Assembly (NCBI GenBank): GCA_964554105.1
Contig: CAZKNF010000002.1
Location: 57,724-121,723, forward strand
Reading direction: 5' to 3'
From: CAZKNF01 sp964554105
GTDB lineage: Bacteria; Bacteroidota; Rhodothermia; Rhodothermales; VXPQ01
Length of the DNA: 64,000 nucleotides
Both the position numbers and the translations under genes were made by a program. This document shows positions 41,714 through 49,592 of the stretch, in pieces. The number at the start of each line of letters is the position of its first letter. Within the stretch, counting starts at the first letter, position 1. The notes under the pieces were generated by a model. That model searched no databases, was not told the DNA's origin, and saw only the letters and a program-made list of their open reading frames with translations.

Positions 41714-42268
41714 ATGCCCCGCCTCTTCGTCGCCGTCGACCTTCCGTCCGATTACCCCGCGAGGCTCCAGACGCTCCAGGCGTCTGATCTCGCGGCGCGA
41801 TGGACCGCCCCGGATCAATATCACATCACACTTCGATTCGTGGGCGATGCAGATGCGGATCAGACTGCGCAGATCAGGTCCCGGCTGGAAGATATCGATC
41901 TGCCGTCGTTTCAGATCGGAGGAGAGGGGTTGGGTGTCTTCCCGTCGGTGCGTAAGCCGCGGGTTCTCGTGGTTCACATCAACGAAGAACCCGGACTTAT
42001 GGCGCTGCAGGAGCGCGTTGACGACATCATCGTTACCATGGGCTTCGATGAAGAGCGAAATCCATTCAATCCCCATATCACGATTGCCCGCCTAAAGGAT
42101 GCCGCCCCTCGCGACGTTCGCACATACTTACAGGAGCGTGGCGAGTTCAAAATCGAACCGTTCATTACTGAGCGGTTTCGTCTCTACGAGAGCGAACTCG
42201 GCTCCGAAGGAGCGGTGCATAACGTGCTTCAGGAGTATCCCCTTCGATCACCGAGGTCGACGCCGTGA
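41714..42268 (+). CDS. thpR: RNA 2',3'-cyclic phosphodiesterase (2'-5' RNA ligase family)
   Basis: A 184-residue 2H phosphoesterase that opens 2',3'-cyclic phosphates and can join 2'-5' RNA ends in vitro. Both catalytic histidine motifs are present: HITLRFVGD (about 40-48) and HITIARLKD (about 127-135). The protein begins MPRLFVAVDLPSDYPARLQT. The ATG at 41714 fits the family start; an in-frame ATG at 41687 would overlap the divergent neighbour. The two genes share an extremely short promoter space. Confidence 0.92.
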   Translation: MPRLFVAVDLPSDYPARLQTLQASDLAARWTAPDQYHITLRFVGDADADQTAQIRSRLEDIDLPSFQIGGEGLGVFPSVRKPRVLVVHINEEPGLMALQERVDDIIVTMGFDEERNPFNPHITIARLKDAAPRDVRTYLQERGEFKIEPFITERFRLYESELGSEGAVHNVLQEYPLRSPRSTP

Positions 42269-42286
42269 TCAGACCGGTACTCGCGG

Positions 42287-42778
42287 CTAAAGCGACGTCG
42301 GTGGGGGCGGCGGATCACTCGCAGGAAACGATTCTCGGATGGTCTCATCTCGATCGTCGTCATCCGCCTGAGTCTCCTCTCCCAGAAGCTCGAGACACGC
42401 GTGTCGGGAGCGGTTGCATGAGGCATAGGCAGCGCGCAGCTGACCGTCACTGTGTTCGATGTCCTCGATCTCGCGCGCACATGCCGCCGATACGTCGACG
42501 CATGTCACGGCCAGGCCGCGCCAGTGCTCGGATGCCCGCAGCAGGAAGTTGGCGAGCGTGAGGTTGATCTCCGCGCAGTCGTCGAAAGCTTTCAATCGAG
42601 CGAGTGTAGCCAGATCACCGCCCGAATCGATGCAATAAGCGACGGTTTGATGGCAGATGCGATACGTCTCCATCAGGTCATCAATGACGCGGTCCAGATC
42701 GATACCGGTCGTATGTCGAAGACTCGACATGCCACCCCAGTCATCGTCTTCGTGAAGGCGCGTGATCTTGGCATTCAT
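42287..42778 (-). CDS. Csp-like four-helix copper-binding protein with SFPASDPP tail
   Basis: A 163-residue protein. Residues about 28-135 fit the four-helix bundle copper-storage family: RICHQTVAYCIDSGGDLATL, FDDCAEINLTLANFLLRASE and the later helices. It has seven cysteines (42, 49, 68, 93, 100, 121, 128), largely spaced i and i+7. Typical members have about twice as many, so copper capacity may be reduced. The C-terminus is an acidic linker and the short conserved tail IRESFPASDPPPPP. That motif is found at the ends of many unrelated small bacterial proteins, role unknown. It is cytoplasmic (no signal). It converges with thpR. Confidence 0.72.
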   Translation of the reverse strand: MNAKITRLHEDDDWGGMSSLRHTTGIDLDRVIDDLMETYRICHQTVAYCIDSGGDLATLARLKAFDDCAEINLTLANFLLRASEHWRGLAVTCVDVSAACAREIEDIEHSDGQLRAAYASCNRSRHACLELLGEETQADDDDRDETIRESFPASDPPPPPTSL

Positions 42779-43086
42779 ATCAAATGTAGGGATATTAGCA
42801 CGTCAATCGTCTAACCTAGCGGACCCGCAAAACGGTCCCATCAGCTTTTCGCAACATTCCTGACAACGGCGCTTTCGATCCAATGTGTGTTCAGCAACGT
42901 GCCCCAGGGCTTCCGGGCCCGCCTGTTGCCGCGTAATACACGAGGTACACAAGGATCTACAAGTTCGTCAGGCTCGACGAACCATCCGCGACACGTCGAG
43001 TTTACGAGCTTCGGCATGGCCTTTGCAAACTCCTTAAAGTCTTAAGACAGACGTCCGATCATCATCATTTTATCTTTCCTGAAGAT
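42779..43086. promoter_or_regulatory. 308-base divergent region upstream of lolA
   Basis: No gene is seen between the Csp-like gene and lolA. It holds a perfect inverted repeat GTTCGTC-AGGCTC-GACGAAC (42963..42982) and the palindrome GTCTTAAGAC (43039..43048), the latter about 40 bases before the lolA ATG. TATCTTTC at 43071 resembles the TAnnTTTG -7 element but has no convincing -33 partner. Confidence 0.4.
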
Positions 43087-43734
43087 ATGAAACTATTCAA
43101 CACCCTGAGCCGCATTGTACTCGTGGCCGTTTTTCTTGGTGTCGTCAACCCTGCGGGTGCTCAAAGCGCCAGTGCCGTCTTCGAGCGATTGAAGGATAAA
43201 TACGATTCGGTCGAGTCTCTCCGCGCGGAATTCTCTCAGACGATGACCTCATCCTATATGGACGATGAGGCGACCTCTCAGGGTGTGCTCGTCATTCAGG
43301 GGGAACGTTATCGGGTAGAGACGGATGGTCAGACGCTGGTAACCGACGGACGCGTGACATGGGTGTACATGCAGTCCGAGAATCAAGTGCTCATCAATGA
43401 TTACAACAATGACGAGCAGACCTTCTCGATTAGTGAGTTCCTGTTTGATTACGACGAGAATTACGACGCGTCCGAGGTGGCTGCAGCGACGATGGGCGGC
43501 GAGCGGCATTATGTCCTGACGCTTACCCCGAAGAGCGACGAGGCCTTCTTCACCGAGGCGACCCTCGCGATGCGAGATCGGGACGACCTGATTACGGAGT
43601 TGAAAGTGGTCGATGTGAACGGAACGACGATGCGCTTCAACCTGGAGAACATTCAGCTCAATCCAGCGCTGCAGGAGGATGTCTTCACATTTACGCCGCC
43701 ACAGGGCACTGAAGTCGTCGACCTTCGCAGCTGA
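43087..43734 (+). CDS. lolA: outer-membrane lipoprotein carrier protein LolA
   Basis: A 215-residue periplasmic chaperone that shuttles lipoproteins from the LolCDE complex to the outer membrane. The signal peptide is MKLFNTLSRIVLVAVFLGVV, with cleavage near PAGA/Q. The mature LolA half-barrel is recognisable from SLRAEFSQTMTSS, GVLVIQGERYRVETDGQTLV, TWVYMQSENQVLINDY and the terminal LQEDVFTFTPPQGTEVVDL. The TGA stop overlaps the ATG of the next membrane protein by one base. The LolD ATPase is encoded at 389. Confidence 0.93.
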   Translation: MKLFNTLSRIVLVAVFLGVVNPAGAQSASAVFERLKDKYDSVESLRAEFSQTMTSSYMDDEATSQGVLVIQGERYRVETDGQTLVTDGRVTWVYMQSENQVLINDYNNDEQTFSISEFLFDYDENYDASEVAAATMGGERHYVLTLTPKSDEAFFTEATLAMRDRDDLITELKVVDVNGTTMRFNLENIQLNPALQEDVFTFTPPQGTEVVDLRS

Positions 43735-44807
43735 TGTCGCCCCGCACGCGCAGCATTCTTGCTCAGGTTGCGAGTTTTCTGCTTGCAGGCGTATTGCTCT
43801 ATCTGGCGCTGCGTGGCGTAGATCTTGGCGTGGTGCTCGTCGCCCTTAAGAGCGCCGACTACGTGTGGCTTATTCCGCTCGTCGCAGTCGTAATGCTCAG
43901 CCACGTAGTTCGAGCCTGGCGCTGGCGCATACTTCTCAAGGCGCTGCCGGAGGTGCAGTCCGGGAAGCGCGAGGCGGCGTCAGTTGGGACGGCTTTCTCC
44001 TCACTGATGATCGGCTATATGGTGAATTATGCCGCACCCCGACTCGGGGAGGTGGTCCGCACGGCTAATGTCACGGCGCGAACCGGGGTGGGATTCAGCA
44101 GTGTCTTCGGAACGGTGGTGGTCGATCGGATCCTCGACGTCATCGTGCTCGGACTTGGGCTCATCAGCGTGGGCTTTCTCCTGCTGGATCGGTTTGCGAC
44201 ACTCAATTCTCTCTTCATCGAGCCGATCACGAACCAGCTCGGTCGGATTCCGGCACTCGGAATCGCGGCTGTAATCGTCTTGATTGGCATTCTCACGTTT
44301 CTCGTCTACCGGCAGGTCCTTCGCAGCTCGGGCGATCCGATGCGCAGCTTCTGGACGGAGCGTGCCGCTCCAATATTCGAGTCATTTAAAAGCGGGGTTC
44401 TGACCCTCATTCGTTCGGAGAATCGACTGGGATTGGTAGTCACAACCGTTCTGATCTGGTTCTTTTATTTGATGATGTCCTATCTGCCGTTCGTCATGCT
44501 CGGCATGTCGGAACCGTTCGACATCGGCCTGCTCGATTCCTGGTCCATCATGCTGCTCGGCGCGATCGGAGTCGTAATCCCATCTCCTGGCGGAACCGGC
44601 TCCTTTCATTACATTACGATCCAGACACTCGTGCACCTGTTCGGCGTCGACAGCGAGAGTGCCGCGACCTACGCGGTGCTCACCCACGCAGCCCAGCTCG
44701 TCCTGTATGTGCTGGCGGGAGCCACCTGCTTGATGCTGCAGGGTTCAAACGTGCGCGCCCTTCGCTCCCGGACGATGCAAGCGCAGGAGGAGCAACGGGC
44801 TTCTTGA
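43734..44807 (+). CDS. YbhN/LPG-synthase-TM family integral membrane protein
   Basis: A 357-residue polytopic membrane protein with about eight helices. It opens with VASFLLAGVLLYLALRGVDL, then LSHVVRAWRWRILLKALPEV. It has the family's conserved MIGYMVNYAAPRLGEVVRTA loop, FGTVVVDRILDVIVLGL and SPGGTGSFHYITIQTLVHLF. These are marks of the UPF0104/flippase-like group related to the membrane half of lysylphosphatidylglycerol synthase, without the catalytic domain. A lipid-flipping role is inferred. It starts inside the lolA stop codon, so both are co-translated. Confidence 0.87.
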   Translation: MSPRTRSILAQVASFLLAGVLLYLALRGVDLGVVLVALKSADYVWLIPLVAVVMLSHVVRAWRWRILLKALPEVQSGKREAASVGTAFSSLMIGYMVNYAAPRLGEVVRTANVTARTGVGFSSVFGTVVVDRILDVIVLGLGLISVGFLLLDRFATLNSLFIEPITNQLGRIPALGIAAVIVLIGILTFLVYRQVLRSSGDPMRSFWTERAAPIFESFKSGVLTLIRSENRLGLVVTTVLIWFFYLMMSYLPFVMLGMSEPFDIGLLDSWSIMLLGAIGVVIPSPGGTGSFHYITIQTLVHLFGVDSESAATYAVLTHAAQLVLYVLAGATCLMLQGSNVRALRSRTMQAQEEQRAS

Positions 44808-44824
44808 GTTCCAGAATTGCGGCC

Positions 44825-47254
44825 ATGAACAGTCTCAAGCACACTTTCCGGTTCTCGCGGACTCTGGCTGCTATGATGCTTGCTGTCGGCTGGATCGTCT
44901 CCGGTGTACCGGCCGCATCGGCTCAAGACGCCTCTTGCCTTCTGTCACCAGACGCTGCTCCTCCGCTCGAGACGCTTTCGGACAGCGACGTGGAGCACAT
45001 CCGACTCGAGCTGGACCTCGATCCCTCCCGCCCGCCGGCCGCCGGCGTCGCTCAGCTCACACTACGCACGGCAACTGACGACGCGGACAGTGTGCGGCTC
45101 GTCGTACCGGGCACCGTCGTAAATGCAGTCCGTTCACAGGACCTCGACGAATCCCTCCCCTTCCGACTGATTGGCCCGGACACGCTGGTCGTCGATCTAA
45201 GCGCTATTCGCGATTCGGCTATCGTTTCGCGCGAATCGATTACTCTCGATATCAGGTTCGAGGCTGCGTACGGTATTCAGTTCGAGAATGGTTTTGCGTG
45301 GACCATTGATCCGATCCTGCTCGGCGGGGCCTGGTTTCCGTGGTCGGGCAGTACCTCGGATCGATTCACCTCGGAGCTGCTCGTTACGGTACCCGGCGAC
45401 TACGTCGTAGCCGCCTCCGGCGCACCGCTGGCGCTGCGAGAGACGGAGGACGGTCGAACGACCTATCTATCGTCTTCAGTCGAACCGCACACGGCGGACG
45501 ACGTCCTCTTCGCTGCTGGTCCGTACCTCAGCTCCCGTTCGGGTTACCGCGTCGAAACGATGCACCAGGAATCGATGGAATCCAATCCGGGTGCTGTGGC
45601 AATCCGAGCCCTCGAGTACTTCGAATCCGAGCTTGAATTTACCTATCCGTTCGGCGTTCTGACACTGGCCGTGATTCCGGATGGCGGGTCGCCGATATCC
45701 GGAAACGGTCTGATCCTGGTTCCCGAACCTCTTACCGAAGAGCTTGCATCTGCTCACCCTCGCCGAGGCACCTTAGAAATCGTAGACGCCGTCGCCGATC
45801 AATGGCTCGGGGCCGTCGTATCGGCGGAAACGTCCGCAGAACTCTGGCTTGAAAAGGGACTCTCTGCTTACCTGGCAGCCGTGTTCGCTCAGAGCGAAAT
45901 TGCGGAGGAAACGTTCGAGATCGCGATGCGCCAGTGGGCGGAGGCCTATTTCGATGAACAGGAGCGCTACCGACGCGCACTGACCTCGACAAAGGCTCAT
46001 CACCCGATGCAGCTCAATGACGCGCATGCGCGGGCGAAGGGTGCATGGGCGGCCCATATCCTGCGCCACGAAATCGGTGACAATGCATTCTGGGAGGCGC
46101 TCGCATTCATGGTCTCTTCCAATCCGTTCGAGAGCGTCACGACCGAGGACTTCGCCATCGCCCTTGAAGAAGCGGCCGGTCAACGTCCGGACGAGTTTCT
46201 AAATACGTGGGTGCATGCTCCGGGACATCCGGAGCCGGTCGCGAGCTACTCGATGGAGCGTGACACCCTCTTTGTGACGGTCGAACAGCAGCAGGTCGCC
46301 GAAGGGGTTCCGGAGGTCTTCGAACTGTCCCTCGGCGTCGAAGTCGGTACGCTGAGTGATACACGGCGATACGACGCCCTCCTGGACGACCTTCGCGAGA
46401 CGGTCGTCATCACCGAAACGGCAGCGCCGCGATTCGTAGTCGTCGATCCGGATGCTCGATATCTGATGAAGACGAATATGGAGCAGTCGCTTTCCGCCTG
46501 GATCGCACAACTCCGCTCGGCTTCCACTCCGGCCGGTAGACTGGCCGCCGCCGAAGCTGTCGCTCGGCGTCCCGGTCATCCCGACGTGCTGCTTGGCCTG
46601 CGAACGGCAGCGTCTCAAGAAGGGAATCCATACGTCAAGGCAGCAATCCTCGATGTGATCGGCCGTGTCTCGGAATCCGACGCGGCCGAGCGCGCCCTTC
46701 TTGCCGCATACGAGGACACATCTGCAGTCGTACGAATTGCAGCGCTTCGTGCCCTCACAGCGTACCCTGGATCACCGCGAGTCGAAGAATTGAGCCTGCG
46801 CGCCGCGAATGAAGATGCGGATCAGCACGTACAGGCGGCAGCGGTCGAAGCACTCGGCCGCATCAACTCGTCCGAGGCGCTGAACGTAGCACGTGCCGCT
46901 CTCATCACACCCTCGCACGGTGGCGTGATTCAAATAGCGGGACTTCGCGCTCTCGGTTTCATCTCGGGTGCGGATGCCGCCGCTCTCGACGCTGCGAGGG
47001 TTCATTCGGGGCCGGAGCAGCCGCTTCCGGTCCGGTTGGAGGCCATCCACCTCCTTGAGAACCTGTCTAACGATGCTCGTCAGGCCGAGAATGTATTGAT
47101 CACGCTTCTAGAATCAGGGAACTGGCGCGTACGCCAGGCGGCCGTCGAGGCGCTCGTTCGGATCGGCCATGTCGAGGCGGTCCAATCATACCTCGAACGT
47201 GAGCCGATTTCCTGGCTACGGCTCCTTGGACGATCGATGCTCGATTGCCGCTAA
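44825..47254 (+). CDS. exported M1-like pseudo-aminopeptidase with C-terminal HEAT repeats
   Basis: An 809-residue protein with a signal peptide (residues 1-33, ending ASAQ). Residues about 50-470 follow the M1 gluzincin layout: beta-sandwich domain, then the catalytic-like domain. However, the zinc motif HExxHxW reads DAVADQW (321-327), the third-ligand motif WLNEGF reads WLEKGL (341-346), and the GAMEN exopeptidase loop reads ISGNGL (291-296). All key residues are gone, so it is very unlikely to be a peptidase. The C-terminal 250 residues are HEAT-like repeats (for example DTSAVVRIAALRALTAY and SGNWRVRQAAVEALVRIG). It may be a binding scaffold. The ATG at 44825 is preferred over a TTG at 44804. 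Confidence 0.82.
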   Translation: MNSLKHTFRFSRTLAAMMLAVGWIVSGVPAASAQDASCLLSPDAAPPLETLSDSDVEHIRLELDLDPSRPPAAGVAQLTLRTATDDADSVRLVVPGTVVNAVRSQDLDESLPFRLIGPDTLVVDLSAIRDSAIVSRESITLDIRFEAAYGIQFENGFAWTIDPILLGGAWFPWSGSTSDRFTSELLVTVPGDYVVAASGAPLALRETEDGRTTYLSSSVEPHTADDVLFAAGPYLSSRSGYRVETMHQESMESNPGAVAIRALEYFESELEFTYPFGVLTLAVIPDGGSPISGNGLILVPEPLTEELASAHPRRGTLEIVDAVADQWLGAVVSAETSAELWLEKGLSAYLAAVFAQSEIAEETFEIAMRQWAEAYFDEQERYRRALTSTKAHHPMQLNDAHARAKGAWAAHILRHEIGDNAFWEALAFMVSSNPFESVTTEDFAIALEEAAGQRPDEFLNTWVHAPGHPEPVASYSMERDTLFVTVEQQQVAEGVPEVFELSLGVEVGTLSDTRRYDALLDDLRETVVITETAAPRFVVVDPDARYLMKTNMEQSLSAWIAQLRSASTPAGRLAAAEAVARRPGHPDVLLGLRTAASQEGNPYVKAAILDVIGRVSESDAAERALLAAYEDTSAVVRIAALRALTAYPGSPRVEELSLRAANEDADQHVQAAAVEALGRINSSEALNVARAALITPSHGGVIQIAGLRALGFISGADAAALDAARVHSGPEQPLPVRLEAIHLLENLSNDARQAENVLITLLESGNWRVRQAAVEALVRIGHVEAVQSYLEREPISWLRLLGRSMLDCR

Positions 47255-47464
47255 AGCGGGTCATGACTCGGCCCATCCTTCACACACGATTCACCAAGCG
47301 AATGTCACCACTCAAGGTGCGAGCGCAACTGTTCGACCCGAATGCATTGGAAGGGCTTTCGCTGTTCGGTACACTTATCGTCGTACAGATGGCTCAGGAC
47401 CGGTAGTTCGCGCGATACTTCGCGTGGGACTGCTCAGTGTTTCTTCCAACATCCGAGTTTCGTT

Positions 47465-47719
47465 ATGCAGGCTTCTACTCACCAGAATGACGCGAATCCA
47501 CTTGCGGAGCTAATCAGCGACGACGTGTACGATCTGCTGGAGACGCACAATCTCCTGAATGAGAAGAGCGTCCGTGACTTTCAGATTCGCCGTAAATTCC
47601 GCAGGATGCGCCGCTCCGAAGTGGCTGCATATGATGCGATCGAGCGTCTTCGAGATGAATATCCGTACCTCCAGTTCGATACGATCCGCAAGATCGTCTA
47701 TAAGTTGAACAACAGGTAA
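47465..47719 (+). CDS. small conserved hypothetical, basic helical protein
   Basis: An 84-residue protein starting MQASTHQNDANPLAELISDD. The rest is helical and basic: VYDLLETHNLLNEKSVRDFQ, IRRKFRRMRRSEVAAYDAIE and RLRDEYPYLQFDTIRKIVYK. The pattern of two helix pairs with many arginines suggests a small nucleic-acid or protein-binding module, possibly helix-turn-helix, but I do not recognise the family. The ATG at 47465 is chosen over an upstream in-frame ATG at 47342 whose extra residues look non-coding. It is convergent with rlmB. Confidence 0.7.
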   Translation: MQASTHQNDANPLAELISDDVYDLLETHNLLNEKSVRDFQIRRKFRRMRRSEVAAYDAIERLRDEYPYLQFDTIRKIVYKLNNR

Positions 47720-47770
47720 CGTCATAAAGCGCGCGGCGTATCGTCGGGTATCGCGGCCGGCTGTGCAATC

Positions 47771-48535
47771 TTACATTCGTGCCGCGGCAAAGAGCATAAT
47801 ACCGGCTGCGACGGACGCATTCAGCGACTGCACGGGCCCTTTCATCGGAATAAAGACGCGGTAGTCGCAAGCCTCCAGGACCCGCCGTCGTATACCCGCG
47901 CCTTCGCTGCCGATCACGAGTCCGATGGGCCGATCCCAGTCCATCTGCCACACGCTCGTCTCTCCGTCCGCAGCGGCCCCCGCGATCCAGTATCCCCTTT
48001 CTTTGAGTTCGTATATCGTGTCGGCCACGTTGGTAACGCGTGCCACGGGAATCCGGCCAGCCGTTCCTGCGCTCGCCTTCAGCGCTGCAGCATTCAGGGG
48101 GGCCATGTCGCGTTCCGGTACAATTACACCACCTGCGCCCGATGCGACGGCACTGCGAAGAATCGCTCCGAAATTGAACGGGTCCTGGATTCCGTCGATC
48201 AGCAAGACGCGGGGCTTTCTCTCTGCCACGTCATCACGCGACGGTGCGATTACCGCAAGCATTTCGTTGAGATCGGCATAGCCGATCGGTGAGGCCATCG
48301 CCACGACGCCCTGATGGTTCAGACCCGCGGCGATCTGATTGAGCTTACCCTGCGGGACGTATTGTACCTGCAAACCCGCCTCTGCAGCCATTCGCCGGAT
48401 CTCGGCGACGTCGCGCCCGCTCGCTCCCTTCTGGAGGATGATTTTGTCCAGCCGTTCAGGGTCTCGCTCGAGGGCTTCGCGTACCGGATTCCTCCCAGCG
48501 ATGACGGACGTATCGGGCGAACTGGCAGTCCTCAT
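47771..48535 (-). CDS. rlmB: 23S rRNA (guanosine-2'-O-)-methyltransferase RlmB (TrmH/SpoU family)
   Basis: A 254-residue SPOUT methyltransferase expected to methylate G2251 of 23S rRNA. The N-terminal RNA-binding part has VIAGRNPVREALERDPERLD. The knotted catalytic domain has IDGIQDPFNFGAILRSA, PLNAAALKASAGTAGRIPVA, the SAM loop GLVIGSEGAGIRR and the SLNASVAAGIMLF motif. The ATG at 48535 is used; the TTG at 48538 adds one residue. Lgt is encoded just upstream (12 bases), so the pair may share a transcript. Confidence 0.92.
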   Translation of the reverse strand: MRTASSPDTSVIAGRNPVREALERDPERLDKIILQKGASGRDVAEIRRMAAEAGLQVQYVPQGKLNQIAAGLNHQGVVAMASPIGYADLNEMLAVIAPSRDDVAERKPRVLLIDGIQDPFNFGAILRSAVASGAGGVIVPERDMAPLNAAALKASAGTAGRIPVARVTNVADTIYELKERGYWIAGAAADGETSVWQMDWDRPIGLVIGSEGAGIRRRVLEACDYRVFIPMKGPVQSLNASVAAGIMLFAAARM

Positions 48536-48547
48536 CAATCTTCCATG

Positions 48548-49498
48548 CTACGCGGGACTGGAAACGGTCTCCGTTGGTTCGGGAACGGACATCTCCGGCT
48601 CTCTCCGCTTCCATGTGAGTGCAAGTCCGACAAATCCCGTGAGCATGATCAACGTGGAGATCACTTCCGCCTGCGTCACGGTGAGCAGTCCCAGCACATC
48701 GAACTCATTATTGACCCGGATCTTCTCTATTAGGAAACGCTCGATGCCGTTGAAGACGAGGTAAAAAGAGAAAAGCCAGCCGTTCCTGTACGGGTGCTTC
48801 CGATAGGACCACAGTACGCCGAAGAGTAGCGCGGCGAAGATGAACTCGTAAATCGACGTCGGGTAGACCCCTGGATCCGGCAGGGTGACGTTGAGGATAT
48901 TATTCGGATAGGTCTCGGCCCAGAGCCACGTGGGGAGCCAATCTGGCTTTAAGCTCATGTCCGCTACGATGCCCCAATCCCCGTCTCCCGCGAGATGACA
49001 GCCGATGCGCCCGATGCCGTAGCCCAGCATGAGCCCCGGCGCTGCTGCATCGGCGACCGCGCCAAGTGCGAGTCCCTTCTTTCGAATATACCACGTGATC
49101 GCCAGTCCGGCCAGGATCAGGCCGCCATAGAACGTCAGACCACCACTCGAAAAGATCATCCCGAACGGATCTTGATAAAAATCGTCGAGATTCTCGAGAA
49201 TGTGGAAAAGTTTCGACCCGATGATTCCGAGCACCACGGCCAGCACGGTCAGTGTGCCGATGATCACCGACGGACTCGCCTCCTTCCATGTTTTCCTTTT
49301 GGATCGCCCCTTGCCTTCTTCGACTTGCACGCGCACGGAGCCGATACGTCCTTCCGCATACATGCGGTCGAGCTCGCGCCGTGTTAGCCACATCGCCGTC
49401 AGGACGGCAACGGCGAGCATCGCTCCGAATGAGTAAATGGGAAACGGGAGGCTGAAGCCGAACAGATCCTGAAAGACGTCGCTAAGACGGGGGTACAT
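48548..49498 (-). CDS. lgt: prolipoprotein diacylglyceryl transferase
   Basis: A 316-residue integral membrane enzyme that attaches diacylglycerol to the lipobox cysteine of lipoproteins. About seven membrane helices are visible. The substrate-site arginine lies in GYGIGRIGCHLAGDGDWG. This is the Bacteroidota variant of the usual G-R-x-G-N-F motif. Further on, YPTSIYEFIFAALLF and the FNGIERFLIEKIRVN segment complete the family. Compared with E. coli Lgt it carries a basic cytoplasmic loop (about 55-75, EEGKGRSKRKTWKEAS). Several predicted lipoproteins in this window would be substrates. Confidence 0.93.
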   Translation of the reverse strand: MYPRLSDVFQDLFGFSLPFPIYSFGAMLAVAVLTAMWLTRRELDRMYAEGRIGSVRVQVEEGKGRSKRKTWKEASPSVIIGTLTVLAVVLGIIGSKLFHILENLDDFYQDPFGMIFSSGGLTFYGGLILAGLAITWYIRKKGLALGAVADAAAPGLMLGYGIGRIGCHLAGDGDWGIVADMSLKPDWLPTWLWAETYPNNILNVTLPDPGVYPTSIYEFIFAALLFGVLWSYRKHPYRNGWLFSFYLVFNGIERFLIEKIRVNNEFDVLGLLTVTQAEVISTLIMLTGFVGLALTWKRREPEMSVPEPTETVSSPA

Positions 49499-49592
49499 GA
49501 TTATCGTGTGGTTTGCGTAGGATCATACTCTCCATCCAGGAAATCACCCTGTTTAGAGAGTCCTGGACCAGAGCATCACAAAGCCGCATCAG

